Assembly: GCA_002504405.1 (NCBI GenBank)
Contig: DARO01000003.1
Coordinates: 1 to 64,000 of the forward strand
Length of the DNA: 64,000 nucleotides
Direction of reading: 5' to 3'
DNA from: Methanomassiliicoccaceae archaeon UBA71
GTDB taxonomy: Archaea > Thermoplasmatota > Thermoplasmata > Methanomassiliicoccales > Methanomethylophilaceae
Part shown: one piece after another, positions 23,991 to 32,840 of the stretch
Layout: each line of letters opens with the position of its first letter
Numbering within the stretch: position 1 is the stretch's first letter
Notes under the pieces: model-generated
The model's database searches: none
The model's input: only the letters and a program-made list of their open reading frames with translations
What the model was told of the DNA's origin: nothing
Translations under genes and position numbers: made by a program

Positions 23991-25854
23991 GCCCCTCCCT
24001 CCCCCTGCCGTGGACCAGCAGGAGAGCCGAGTTGGCCACCACGAACACCGACCCCACGTTGTGGACAAGCGCCCCCTCCACTGGCCCGATCACGGCCATC
24101 ATGGAGAGCCCCACGGCGAACGCGTTCCAGACCAGGGAGAAGGCTATGTTGAACCTTATCCTGCCGACCATCCTGCGACTCAGATCCACGGTGTGGGGGA
24201 TGTTCTCCAGCCTGTCGCCAACCAGGGCGATGTCCGCGGCGTCCACGGCTATGTCCGTCCCCGTGCCGCCCATGGCCATGCCGACCCACGCCGTCTTCAG
24301 GGCTGGCGCATCATTGACGCCGTCCCCGACCATCATCACCTTCCTCCCCGCATCCTGAAGCGACGCTATCTCGCCCATCTTGCCCTCGGGGGTGCATTCG
24401 GCACGGTACTCACCGATGCCTGCCGCCGAGGCGATGAACGACGCCGCACGTGGGTTGTCCCCGGTGAGCAGCACGCACCCCACGCCCATGTCCGACAGCT
24501 CGGACACGGTCCTCCTGGAGCCGTCGCGTATGGTGTCCGACAGCGACACCATGCCTGCGAACTTGCCGTCTACGGAGACGTACACGGATGTGCATCCCCT
24601 GCCGTACAGGGCTTCCGCCCTCTCCACAGCCGAGGGAGGCACATGCACGGAGGCCTCCTCCATCATCGGTATGTTCCCGGCTAGGACCCTCTTACCATCG
24701 ACCAACGCCTCGACGCCGCGCCCCACCTTCATCGCGAACCCCTCGGGATCGGATACGCGGACGCCCTCGGACCTGGCGAACGCCACGATCGCACGGCCAA
24801 GAGGGTGCTCGGAGCGGGACTCCGCGGATGCCAGGACGGAGAGGAAGCCGTCCCTGTCCCCCTCGGGAAGGACGTCCACCACGCTCGGTTCGCCCTCGGT
24901 CACGGTCCCCGTCTTGTCGAAGGCCACGGTGTCGACCTCCGCCATCCTCTCCAATGAATCCCCGTCCTTGACCAGCAGCCCGTACCTGGTCAGATTGCCT
25001 ATGGCTGCCACCACCGCCGTCGGGGTGGCGAGGATGAAGGCGCATGGGCAGAACACTATCATGATTGTGACCGCGCGGTAGATGTCCCATGTCAGGAGGT
25101 ACGTGGCAAGCACCAGGACCATGACGACTGCCACGAGCCTGGTCGCCCACCTGTCGGCTATGCGCACCACCCTGGTCCTCCCGGCATCCGCGGACGCGAC
25201 CATGGCCGCCATCCTTTGGAACGACGAGTCCTCGTTGCCGCGGACGACCTCCATGTCGAAGGCGCCCATCTGGTTGATCGTGCCCGAGCAGACCTCGTCT
25301 CCGACGGTCTTGTCGACCGGTATGGACTCCCCCGTCATTACGGACTGGTCGATGGATGTGCTCCCTGACACGATCCTCCCGTCGAGCGGCACGGACTCCC
25401 CGGGAAGCACCCTGATTACGGCGCCGACCGGTATGGACTCCACCGGTATGACGATCTCCTCGTCGCCCTCGACGACGCGGCCGGTCTTGGGCGACATGTC
25501 GACGAGACGCTCTATGCCCTTTCTGGCCCTCTTGGACGAGAACTGCTCCAGGCAGTCCCCTATCTGCATTATCAGTGCTACCTCCCCGGCCGCGAAGTAC
25601 TCCTGCAGGCACAGGGCGGCTATGATGGCCATGGATACCAGGACACCCGCCCTGATGTCATGGTCGATGGCAAGGCCCTTCACGGCCCCCCATATTATCG
25701 GGAACCCGCAGAGGACTATCGCCACCCATGCCATGTCGAAACGCTCGACGGGGGTTATCCCCGCATACGACAGGACCAGAGCGGCCGCGGAAACCGCCAT
25801 GAGTAACACGGACCTCTGGAAACCGTCCTTCAGAATGTTCGGAATTTCGCCCAT
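23947..25854 (-). CDS. P1B-type heavy-metal ATPase (635 aa)
   Basis: Metal efflux ATPase: transmembrane CPC motif in VFCPCAFI, TGES (VMTGESIPV), phosphorylation site DKTGT, SEHPLG in the nucleotide domain and GDGVNDAPAL in the hinge. It lacks the N-terminal Cys-rich metal-binding domain. The last helices read HNVGSVFVVANS, not the NxxxM/S pattern of copper pumps, so Zn/Cd/Co/Ni are more likely than Cu; I cannot choose among them. A TATA box (rev. TTATAAAT, about 25888-25896) precedes the start. It sits between cobalt/nickel genes, which makes export of excess metal an attractive guess. Confidence 0.9.
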   Translation of the reverse strand: MGEIPNILKDGFQRSVLLMAVSAAALVLSYAGITPVERFDMAWVAIVLCGFPIIWGAVKGLAIDHDIRAGVLVSMAIIAALCLQEYFAAGEVALIMQIGDCLEQFSSKRARKGIERLVDMSPKTGRVVEGDEEIVIPVESIPVGAVIRVLPGESVPLDGRIVSGSTSIDQSVMTGESIPVDKTVGDEVCSGTINQMGAFDMEVVRGNEDSSFQRMAAMVASADAGRTRVVRIADRWATRLVAVVMVLVLATYLLTWDIYRAVTIMIVFCPCAFILATPTAVVAAIGNLTRYGLLVKDGDSLERMAEVDTVAFDKTGTVTEGEPSVVDVLPEGDRDGFLSVLASAESRSEHPLGRAIVAFARSEGVRVSDPEGFAMKVGRGVEALVDGKRVLAGNIPMMEEASVHVPPSAVERAEALYGRGCTSVYVSVDGKFAGMVSLSDTIRDGSRRTVSELSDMGVGCVLLTGDNPRAASFIASAAGIGEYRAECTPEGKMGEIASLQDAGRKVMMVGDGVNDAPALKTAWVGMAMGGTGTDIAVDAADIALVGDRLENIPHTVDLSRRMVGRIRFNIAFSLVWNAFAVGLSMMAVIGPVEGALVHNVGSVFVVANSALLLVHGRGREGLIRVDEPQSRPSSG

Positions 25855-26024
25855 ATCATCGAATCATGTGCCTCGCATTGCACCGATTTATAACCTCCCA
25901 GGACCGGATGCATCGGCGCATAACCATCCCGCTTTCTTGCAACCGGGCTCGCACTAGTTCGGATACGATGTTACCGTATGCCATCAAAAGGATGAAAGTA
26001 ACACCAGTGATCGATGTGGATATC

Positions 26025-26071
26025 ACGAAAAGGAAAAAGAGACGCACGGAAGGCGCCGAACCCTCGGCGCC
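26025..26071 (-). terminator. Terminator of the cbiMNQO operon
   Basis: A perfect 8-bp stem, GGCGCCGA (26052-26059) with TCGGCGCC (26064-26071), lies just after the last cbiO stop. On the minus strand it is followed by a T-rich tract (TTTTTCCTTTTC, around 26029-26040). The rest of 25,855-26,080 holds only the P-ATPase promoter. Confidence 0.6.
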
Positions 26072-26080
26072 CGCCGGCGA

Positions 26081-27235
26081 TCAGTTTTTGGAGGGGTCCA
26101 TGACCTTCGCCCTGACATCGGTTCCGAAATCCCTCAGCCTGTCGAGCTTGGATCCGATGAGGTCGAGGCAGGACTCGTCGCACAGGAGGAGCACGTCCTT
26201 CCCCATGAGGCAATCCGCCATGCAGGACTCGAAGCCGTCGAAGACGTAGTCGACCGGCAGCCCGCTCTCGTAGAGGAGGCTTCTCGACCTCGACCCGTAG
26301 AGCCCCACCTTGATGCTCCCGCCGACCTCGTCGACGGCGGCGTCCAGCATGTAGCTGTCCATCCTGTCCGCCACCGGCATTATCAGGAACCTGCCCTTCT
26401 CCCCCGATGCCATCTTTGATACGAGCTGGCTCTCGGTGCGGGGGTACGGGGCCTCCTCTATGCCGCGCATATCGCAGAGGCTCTTGTTTATGAGGAACAT
26501 CGACGGCTGTACGACCCCGGTCATGTAGACCTGGACGGGGTCGCGGTAGAACTCCTCCGAAGTACCCGAGAAGATGAGCCTTCCGTACCTCAGGACGTGG
26601 ATCTCGTCCGCCCACGCATACGCCAGGTCGACGTCGTGGGTGGAGATGACCACCGTCGTCCCCGAATGGTGCAGCTGTTCGGCCAGCTCCATCAGCTCCA
26701 GGGCCATCTGCGGGTCCAGCCCTGCCGTTGGCTCGTCCATCACGAGCACCTCCGGCTTCATTGCCAGGGCCCCCGCGAGCGCGAGCCTCTTCCTCTGTCC
26801 GTAGGAGAGCTTGAACGTGTTCCTGTCCCTCAGGTCCGTGAGGCCGACCGTCCTCAGCGCGGTCTCAACCCTCTCCTTGACCTCCTCCTCGGGGAGCCTG
26901 AGGTTCATCGGGCCGTAGGCCACGTCGGACTCCACCGTCTGCCCGAAGATCTGGTCGTCCGGGTTCTGGAGCACGACCGAGACCCTCGACCGGAGGCTCC
27001 TCAGGGCCTTCCTGCGGTACGATATCGGCTCCCCCTCGAACATCACCTTGCCCGACGACGGCCTGTACACCCCGTTGAGATGGTAGAACAGCGTGGACTT
27101 CCCGGCGCCGTTGGCCCCCAGGATCACGGTCTTGACGCCGCGCCTGATGTGTATGTCCACCTCGTTGAGGGACGCCTTGTCGTTCCCCTCGTAGTAGAAT
27201 GTGAGCTTCTCGGTGTCGATGACGCTGCCGTTCAC
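26081..27235 (-). CDS. cbiO: ECF cobalt/nickel transporter ATPase CbiO, copy 2 (384 aa)
   Basis: ABC ATPase driving CbiMNQ. Walker A LGANGAGKST (39-48), Q-loop QNPDDQIF, signature LSYGQRKR, Walker B VLVMDEPTAGLDP and switch STHDVDLA. After residue ~255 it has a ~125-residue extension (EAPYPRTESQL..., then GLYGSRSRSLLYESG...LLLCDESCLDLIGS) absent from most bacterial CbiO but shared with copy 1. It overlaps copy 1 by ATGA. Two different ATPases suggest a heterodimeric motor, as in EcfA/EcfA'. Confidence 0.9.
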   Translation of the reverse strand: MNGSVIDTEKLTFYYEGNDKASLNEVDIHIRRGVKTVILGANGAGKSTLFYHLNGVYRPSSGKVMFEGEPISYRRKALRSLRSRVSVVLQNPDDQIFGQTVESDVAYGPMNLRLPEEEVKERVETALRTVGLTDLRDRNTFKLSYGQRKRLALAGALAMKPEVLVMDEPTAGLDPQMALELMELAEQLHHSGTTVVISTHDVDLAYAWADEIHVLRYGRLIFSGTSEEFYRDPVQVYMTGVVQPSMFLINKSLCDMRGIEEAPYPRTESQLVSKMASGEKGRFLIMPVADRMDSYMLDAAVDEVGGSIKVGLYGSRSRSLLYESGLPVDYVFDGFESCMADCLMGKDVLLLCDESCLDLIGSKLDRLRDFGTDVRAKVMDPSKN

Positions 27236-28359
27236 AGGACCACCTCCGGGATGCGTCCGAACTCCGACACGCTCCTTATCCTGCCGGCTATCACATCCAC
27301 GAGCTCCTCGTCGCAGAACAGGACGGTGTCCCTACCCTGCATGGCGCTGAGACAGCAGCCCTCGACGGCGTTGAAGTAGATGTCGGCGCGGCACCCGTTG
27401 TCCCTGAACATCCTCCTGGTGCGGAACCCGTAGATCCCCCTGGTTAGCCCGTCGTCCTCCGGAACCGGGGTCCCATCCCCGATCCCCCTGATCATGATCC
27501 GCCCGAACCTCGCCTCGGGAGGGGAGAGCTTCGCCAGCAGCTGACTGTTGGTCCTCGGGTAGGGGGCCTCGGGAAGGCCGCGGATGCCCTCCAGCGAGCG
27601 GTTGACCGAGAAGGTGTGCGGGAGCGCCAATCCGGACAGGGCGACCGACTCCTTGTCCGAGAAGAAATCCTCTGGGACGCCGGAGAATATCAGCCTGCCG
27701 TGCCTTAGCACATGGATCTCGTCTGCCCATGCGTACGCCAGGTCGACATCGTGTGTGGATATCACCACCGTCGTTCCGCCCAGGCACAGCCGGTCCACCA
27801 TCTCCATGACCTCCTGGGACATCTGCGGGTCGAGGCCCGCGGTAGGCTCGTCGAGAATCAGGACCTTGGGCTCCATAGCGAGGGCGCCGGCTATGGCGAC
27901 CCTCTTCTTCTGTCCGAACGACAGCTGCGTGGTGGGGCGGTACCTGTAATCCTCCATCCCGACCTTGAAGAGGCTGTCGGCTATCCTCCCCTCGACGATG
28001 GACGGGTGGAGGTTCTGGTTCATGGGCCCGAAAGCCACATCCTCCTCCACCGTCGACGAGAATATCTGCTCGTCGGGGTTCTGGACGACCACGGAGATGT
28101 CCTCCCTCAGCTGGTAAAGGACCTCCTTGTCGTAGCAGAGTGGGATGCCCCTGTAGAGGACCTCCCCCGATTTCGGCCTGAAGACCCCGTTGAAATGGTA
28201 GAACAGCGTCGACTTCCCGGCGCCGTTGGCCCCCAGTATGACGGTGCGGATCCCGGGCCTGATGCCCAGCGACACCTCCGACAGCGACTTCGGGGAGCCC
28301 TCCTTTTTCTCATAGCTATAGGTGACGTCCCTTGCCTCGAGAATGTACTTGAAATCCAT
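27232..28359 (-). CDS. cbiO: ECF cobalt/nickel transporter ATPase CbiO, copy 1 (375 aa)
   Basis: Paralogue of the downstream ATPase: Walker A LGANGAGKST (42-51), Q-loop QNPDEQIF, signature LSFGQKKR, Walker B VLILDEPTAGLDP, switch STHDVDLA. It carries the same kind of C-terminal extension (EAPYPRTNSQL..., GIYGFRTRRMFRDNG...VLFCDEELVDVIAG). Starts at ATG 28359 two nt after cbiQ; the frame open upstream runs through cbiQ and was rejected. Confidence 0.9.
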   Translation of the reverse strand: MDFKYILEARDVTYSYEKKEGSPKSLSEVSLGIRPGIRTVILGANGAGKSTLFYHFNGVFRPKSGEVLYRGIPLCYDKEVLYQLREDISVVVQNPDEQIFSSTVEEDVAFGPMNQNLHPSIVEGRIADSLFKVGMEDYRYRPTTQLSFGQKKRVAIAGALAMEPKVLILDEPTAGLDPQMSQEVMEMVDRLCLGGTTVVISTHDVDLAYAWADEIHVLRHGRLIFSGVPEDFFSDKESVALSGLALPHTFSVNRSLEGIRGLPEAPYPRTNSQLLAKLSPPEARFGRIMIRGIGDGTPVPEDDGLTRGIYGFRTRRMFRDNGCRADIYFNAVEGCCLSAMQGRDTVLFCDEELVDVIAGRIRSVSEFGRIPEVVL

Positions 28360-28361
28360 TT

Positions 28362-29222
28362 TCACACCCCGAATGCCAGTCCGGCAAAGTCGATGACGCC
28401 CCCCGTATATATGCCCAGGATGTAGAGCAGTGCAAACGTGACGACTGCGATCGCAACCCATCCGATCCCCGTCTTCTTGGGACGGTTCCATATCGGGAAG
28501 TAGCCGCGGTACCCCCTGCACTCCAGGGAGACCTGCGCCTTGTCGGCTAGATTCATCGACGATGTGAATATCCCGACTGCTATGGACGCGGTGGTCCTCA
28601 TCGTGTGCTTGAACCCGGTGAAACCCAGCCTGCTGCTTGCAGCACTCCACATGGTGTCCAGCCTCTCAAGCAGGAGGAACGCATAACGGTAGATCAGGAC
28701 TATAATCTCGCATATCTCGTCCGGGATCCTGATCTGCCTAAGGGCCTGTGCAAGATGCGGTATGGGTGTGGACGTGGCGAATGCCATCATCATGGTGATG
28801 CCGGCTATCGCCCTGATCATGACCAGCCATGCCTCGTTGAAGCTGTCGGCAGTCATGTAAAAATCCATCCAGAGGAAGTCCGCGCTCCATATGCACGGCT
28901 GCGATGTGTCGCCGTTGATGGAGATGATACCGCAGGCGATCACCAGAATAAGAATGGCCTCGGCGATGAATATGCCAAGGATGAATGGGATCCTCATGTT
29001 CGTGGAGTACGCCATGAGGATCAGACCGAGGGCCATCACGACGAGAGAGGTGATGACCGACTCGGTCATTATGTTTACGATGAGGACGGCTATGACCAGG
29101 AGAAGCTTGCCCAACGGGGGCCAGTGGAGCATCCTGGAACTGTAAGCAAGAGCATCCATCTGCACATGTTCGGATGTTCCAGATGCCTTCTCCCTTGGTT
29201 TTGCCTTTTCACTCCTAGCCAT
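28362..29222 (-). CDS. cbiQ: ECF transporter transmembrane protein CbiQ (286 aa)
   Basis: The T-component linking the substrate-binding membrane unit to the ATPases. About six membrane spans after a basic N-terminus; the coupling motif region reads DEICEIIVLIYRYAFLLLERLD and later LADKAQVSLECRGYRG, typical of CbiQ/EcfT (Ala-Arg-Gly-like coupling helix). ATG 29222 with GGGTG ahead is preferred over a GTG at 29234 that would overlap cbiMN. Confidence 0.9.
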   Translation of the reverse strand: MARSEKAKPREKASGTSEHVQMDALAYSSRMLHWPPLGKLLLVIAVLIVNIMTESVITSLVVMALGLILMAYSTNMRIPFILGIFIAEAILILVIACGIISINGDTSQPCIWSADFLWMDFYMTADSFNEAWLVMIRAIAGITMMMAFATSTPIPHLAQALRQIRIPDEICEIIVLIYRYAFLLLERLDTMWSAASSRLGFTGFKHTMRTTASIAVGIFTSSMNLADKAQVSLECRGYRGYFPIWNRPKKTGIGWVAIAVVTFALLYILGIYTGGVIDFAGLAFGV

Positions 29223-29230
29223 ATCCACCC

Positions 29231-30280
29231 TCACTTGTAGTAGTACTTGTCGGTCTTGGAAGCCTCGGCAGCGGGCTCTGCGCCCTGGACCTTGTTCTGG
29301 GCCCCGCCGTTCCCTTCCTTCTCCAACTCCTTCTCGGCCTTGGTCTTAGTGAACCTGCCGATGACGAACCCGATAATAATGGCACCGATGGCCGCCTGCA
29401 AGGCGAATAGCATACTCTCGGTCTCTCCCGGGAGTTCGTAGTCGCCCCATATTCCGGTCCACCAGGGGTCCCCGTCCACAAGACTGCCGGCTGCATCGTC
29501 CGCTCCGCCGAACTCGAATCCCACGGATGCTCCATAGGCAAGAATCGCTATGACGACGACAGCGATGACGGCGAACCCTGCCACATAGAGGGTCTTGGAC
29601 TTCTTCGTGCCGGTCTCGGTGACAGCCACAGCCTCCTTCTTCGGGAATATGATCCCTCCGGCAGTCTCGAAGACCTCGGGCTTGTTGTTCAGCAGGTATG
29701 TGGCGAACATGTAGAACAGGATTCCCTCAACTATCGAGAGGGGGATCTGGGTAACAGCGAATGTCGTGAGGAACTCGACGTAGCCTCCCCAGTTGAGGCC
29801 CATCTGGATGGATGTGCACACATAGGTGAGCAGGTCCGCGACTATGGCCGCACCCATCAGGCTCACGGGGATGGTTGCACCGGCTTTCCTGAGGAGGTTC
29901 CATATGAGAATCCCGCAGAACGGACCAAAAATACCCATTGAAAACACGTTGGCTCCAAGAGTCGTGATACCGCCGTGAGCCAGAAGAATCGCCTGGAATA
30001 TCAACACGATGAAGGCGAGGAACGATGTGGCGCTGACACCGTACAGGACGGCGGACAGCCCCGTCCCTGTGGGATGCGAGCTCGAACCCGTCACCGAAGG
30101 GAGTTTCATTGATGAAAGTAGGAAGATGAACGCTCCCGAGAGGGCTACGGTCATCTTTTGCTCTGGGTGCTCGCGCATCAGCTTCACAATCGCCTTTGCA
30201 CCGAAAACGATGAATGGAATGGCAAGACTGAACCACACGGCACACCAGATAGGGTCTAGATATCCTTCCATTATGTGCAT
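29231..30280 (-). CDS. cbiM: Cobalt/nickel ECF transporter CbiM-CbiN fusion (349 aa)
   Basis: Substrate-binding membrane unit. The N-terminus MHIMEGYL is the strict CbiM/NikM start in which Met1-His2 and a later His bind Co/Ni; KLPSVTGSSSHPTGTGL supplies that second His. Residues 1-~205 are CbiM; ~225-330 add a CbiN-like module with one span, an extracytoplasmic acidic loop (GADDAAGSLVDGDPWW) and a second span. CbiN is normally a separate gene. AAGGTGA precedes the ATG. Promoter and two TTGGAT-type operators lie 70-120 nt upstream. Whether it prefers Co or Ni cannot be read directly; neighbours favour Co. Confidence 0.9.
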   Translation of the reverse strand: MHIMEGYLDPIWCAVWFSLAIPFIVFGAKAIVKLMREHPEQKMTVALSGAFIFLLSSMKLPSVTGSSSHPTGTGLSAVLYGVSATSFLAFIVLIFQAILLAHGGITTLGANVFSMGIFGPFCGILIWNLLRKAGATIPVSLMGAAIVADLLTYVCTSIQMGLNWGGYVEFLTTFAVTQIPLSIVEGILFYMFATYLLNNKPEVFETAGGIIFPKKEAVAVTETGTKKSKTLYVAGFAVIAVVVIAILAYGASVGFEFGGADDAAGSLVDGDPWWTGIWGDYELPGETESMLFALQAAIGAIIIGFVIGRFTKTKAEKELEKEGNGGAQNKVQGAEPAAEASKTDKYYYK

Positions 30281-30351
30281 TTGATTTCACCTTGAATGCC
30301 CGGAACCCCTGGCTCCGGTTATACCGCGGTCATTTCCGCTACCAATAGGAA

Positions 30352-30402
30352 TTGGATGTAGTATCCAATGAAGGTATAAATCAATTTGGACGATTAATCC
30401 AA
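30352..30402 (-). promoter_or_regulatory. cbiMNQO promoter with two TTGGAT-N5-ATCCAA operators
   Basis: Site 1, TTGGATGTAGTATCCAA (30352-30368), is a perfect 17-bp palindrome, extendable to 19 bp. Site 2, TTGGACGATTAATCCAA (30386-30402), has one deviating base. The minus-strand TATA box (rev. GATTTATACC, 30374-30384) lies between them, so site 2 covers the BRE side and site 1 the transcription start near 30353. This is a typical repressor layout. Confidence 0.7.
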
Positions 30403-30662
30403 CTTGGCTTTCCTGAAGACGCTGTTTTTCGATGGAATGCCGGCGATTTCGGCCGGTTTCCGTCGTTTCTCATCGGAGAAGCGGATCGAAACGAGGCATC
30501 CAGGCCCCAGAAACATGCGATTTGTGATGAAACTGATACCCAACCGGGGTATAGCTCTATGGACAAGAATGTCCGGTGGCATCGCCACCCCTGCTGACAG
30601 TATATACAATTATCGACCATCAGCAAGAGACGCAGGGCCCTCGCGCGCATATGGCAGAAGAC
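30403..30662. other. Intergenic DNA without recognised gene
   Basis: I see no coding sequence or known RNA here. A short hairpin GGTGGC-ATC-GCCACC is present near 30571-30586, and a TATATACA run near 30600. I looked for a cobalamin riboswitch and saw no convincing cobalamin box. Confidence 0.4.
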
Positions 30663-30682
30663 GGGGTGGACGGTGCCACCCC
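30663..30682 (-). terminator. Hairpin after cbiC
   Basis: GGGGTGG (30663-30669) and CCACCCC (30676-30682) form a strong stem 17 nt past the cbiC stop, ending the cbiL-F-H-C transcript before the cbiMNQO promoter. No long T run follows. Confidence 0.45.
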
Positions 30683-30698
30683 TTGGAAGTTTGATGTT

Positions 30699-31328
30699 TC
30701 AGCCCTTGTAGTATATCATGGAGTTGCAGATCGTGGCCGCGATGTTGGAGCCGCCCTTCCTGCCCTTGGGGACGATGAACGGGATGTCCCTCTCCATGAT
30801 CATCTCCTTGGACTCCACGACGTTGACGAAACCCACCGGGGCGCCGATTATCAGCGCGGGCTTCACCTCCCCGGAGTCGATGAGCTCGCTGAGCCTCACC
30901 AGGGCGGTCGGGGCGTTCCCGATTGCGAATATCACCGGCTTCTCCTTGGCGACCTCGGCCCCCCTCTCCATGCAGATGGTGGCGCGGGTGCACCCCCTGG
31001 ACCTTGCTTCAGCCACGACGTCGTCGTCACTGATGAAGCAGTGCACCTTCCCCCCGTAGGAGGCGAGCTTCTTCTTGTTGATCCCGGCGGCGGCCATCTT
31101 GGTGTCTGTCACGATGTCGGCCCCCGCCCTTATCGCCTGGACGCCTATGTTGGCGGCGTCTTCGGAGAAGACGAGGTTGTCCGCGTAGTCGAAGTCGGCG
31201 GAGGTGTGGATGCACCTCTTCACGATGGAGAACTGTGGCTCCGGCCAGGTGCGGCCGTTCAGCTCCGACGTGATGATCTGCATGCTCCTCTTCTCGATGT
31301 CCTCGGGTTTCACTATCTCTATTGCCAT
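30699..31328 (-). CDS. cbiC: Cobalt-precorrin-8 methylmutase CbiC (209 aa)
   Basis: Moves the C11 methyl to C12 to make cobyrinate. Shows the family pattern FSIVKRCIHTSADFDYADNLVF, with the catalytic His in RCIHTSAD, then IVTDTKMAAAGIN and ALIIGAPVGFVNVVESKE. GGAGTGA 5 nt ahead of the ATG at 31328 sets the start; a GTG at 31337 overlapping the previous stop is possible. Last gene of the cbiL-F-H-C operon. Confidence 0.94.
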   Translation of the reverse strand: MAIEIVKPEDIEKRSMQIITSELNGRTWPEPQFSIVKRCIHTSADFDYADNLVFSEDAANIGVQAIRAGADIVTDTKMAAAGINKKKLASYGGKVHCFISDDDVVAEARSRGCTRATICMERGAEVAKEKPVIFAIGNAPTALVRLSELIDSGEVKPALIIGAPVGFVNVVESKEMIMERDIPFIVPKGRKGGSNIAATICNSMIYYKG

Positions 31329-31333
31329 TCCTC

Positions 31334-32074
31334 TCACTCCTCGATTCTGTATCCTCTCGGTGTGATGATCCTGCCGTCGGACACGTACGTCTGCGAGTTC
31401 CCGATGATGACGATGGAGAACATGTCGACGTCCGCCTTGTCCAGGTCGCCTAATGTGGTGACCTGCTTGCTCTCGTCCTCCCTGCCGGCGTTCCTGACGA
31501 TTCCGACCGGGGTCTCCGGGGAGCGGTACTTCAGCAGGATCCTCTGAGTGTCATTCAGGTACTCCGTTCTGGTCTTGCTCTTGGGGTTGTAAAGGCAGAC
31601 GACGAAGTCGCCCTGTCCCGCGCAGTCGACCCTCCTCATTATCAGGTCTATGGGGGTCATGAGGTCGGACAGGCTGATGATCGCTATGTCGTGCATGAGC
31701 GGGGCGCCGAGGACGGATGCCGCGGTGGATGCCGCGGTCATCCCGGGGACGGTGTCGATCTCGATGTCCGCCCCCATCTCGTCCGCCAGCTGGTAGACGA
31801 TGCCGGCCATCCCGTAGATCCCGGAATCGCCGCTCGATACCATGGCCACGTCCTTCCCGGACATAGCGTCCTCGATGGCCATCCTGCACCTCTCCACCTC
31901 CTTCATCATCCCGGTCGCCTTGTACTCCTTGTCCGGGAAGATGGGCTTCAGCATCTTGACGTAGGTAGTGTACCCTGTCACGATATCGGCGTTCTGGATC
32001 GTCTCCGCCGCCTTGAAGGTCATGTGCTCCTTCCCGCCGGGCCCGAAGCCCACCACGTGCAGCCTTCCCTTCAC
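31334..32074 (-). CDS. cbiH: Cobalt-precorrin-3 C17-methyltransferase CbiH (246 aa)
   Basis: SAM-dependent tetrapyrrole methyltransferase that methylates C17 and contracts the ring. Motifs VVGFGPGGKEHMT, VSSGDSGIYGMAG and TVPGMTAASTAASVLGAPLMHD are those of CbiH/CobJ. GTG start at 32074 with GGAGTGA upstream. It has no fused ferredoxin-like domain. Confidence 0.94.
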   Translation of the reverse strand: MKGRLHVVGFGPGGKEHMTFKAAETIQNADIVTGYTTYVKMLKPIFPDKEYKATGMMKEVERCRMAIEDAMSGKDVAMVSSGDSGIYGMAGIVYQLADEMGADIEIDTVPGMTAASTAASVLGAPLMHDIAIISLSDLMTPIDLIMRRVDCAGQGDFVVCLYNPKSKTRTEYLNDTQRILLKYRSPETPVGIVRNAGREDESKQVTTLGDLDKADVDMFSIVIIGNSQTYVSDGRIITPRGYRIEE

Positions 32075-32078
32075 AGTA

Positions 32079-32834
32079 TCACTCCTTCGCCTGCCTGAAC
32101 TCGGTGGTGAAGTGCTTGTCGTAGAGCTTCGAGAGCTCGTACTCGTCCCCGAGGAAGTCGCCCACCACCGTGAGGGCCGTCTTCTTGATGCCGGCGTCCT
32201 TGACCTTCTGCGCGATGTCCGCGAGGGTCCCGGTGACGATCTTCTGGTCCGGCCAGGTCGCCTTGTAGACGACGGCCACTGGCGTGGTGGGCTCGTAGCC
32301 TCCCGCCTGGAGCTTGGCGGTCATCTCGTCCATGAACCCGATCGAGAGGAAGATGACCATGGTGGCGTGGTGCCTTGCCAGGTCCTCCAGCTTCTCCCCG
32401 GGGGGCATGGGGGTCCTCCCCTCCATCCTGGTGAGTATGACGGTCTGGCTCTTGCCGGGCAGGGTGAACTCCTTGTTGAGGACGGCCGCGGTGCCGAGGA
32501 AGGACGACACCCCGGGGATGACCTCGTAGGAGATCCCGAGCTTGTCGAGCCTGTCCATCTGCTCCCTGTGGGCGCCGTATATGGCGGGGTCCCCGGTGTG
32601 CACGCGGACGCACTTCCTGCCCTCCTTCTCGGCCTTCTCCATAACGTCGATGACCTCGTCGAGGTCCATCAGGGCGCTGTTGTACACCTTCGCGCCTTCC
32701 TTGTGCCCTGCGAGCACCTCCGGGTTCACCAGGGAACCAGCGTAGATGATCACGTCTGCAGAGTCGATGAGCCTCTTCCCCTTCAGTGTTAGCAGCTCGG
32801 GGTCCCCCGGACCCGCACCAATGAACGATATCAT
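32079..32834 (-). CDS. cbiF: Cobalt-precorrin-4 C11-methyltransferase CbiF (251 aa)
   Basis: Methylates C11 with SAM. N-terminus SFIGAGPGDPELLTLKGKRLI, then VRVHTGDPAIYGAHREQM and VIPGVSSFLGTAAVLNKEFTLP, as in CbiF/CobM. Length is normal. GGTGAACAGGA precedes the ATG, and only 6 nt separate it from cbiL. Confidence 0.95.
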   Translation of the reverse strand: MISFIGAGPGDPELLTLKGKRLIDSADVIIYAGSLVNPEVLAGHKEGAKVYNSALMDLDEVIDVMEKAEKEGRKCVRVHTGDPAIYGAHREQMDRLDKLGISYEVIPGVSSFLGTAAVLNKEFTLPGKSQTVILTRMEGRTPMPPGEKLEDLARHHATMVIFLSIGFMDEMTAKLQAGGYEPTTPVAVVYKATWPDQKIVTGTLADIAQKVKDAGIKKTALTVVGDFLGDEYELSKLYDKHFTTEFRQAKE

Positions 32835-32840
32835 TCCTGT

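Noticed and set aside
23947..25854. Copper ATPase identity for the P1B pump
   Set aside because: It has the CPC motif but lacks the Asn/Met/Ser pattern in the last helices and the N-terminal copper domain, so I left the metal open.
25856..26047. A 63-codon open frame between the P-ATPase and cbiO genes
   Set aside because: It overlaps the P-ATPase TATA box and lacks a ribosome site or homologue.
30281..30662. Possible cobalamin riboswitch before cbiMNQO
   Set aside because: I saw no convincing cobalamin box or matching helices. DNA operators around the TATA box explain regulation better.
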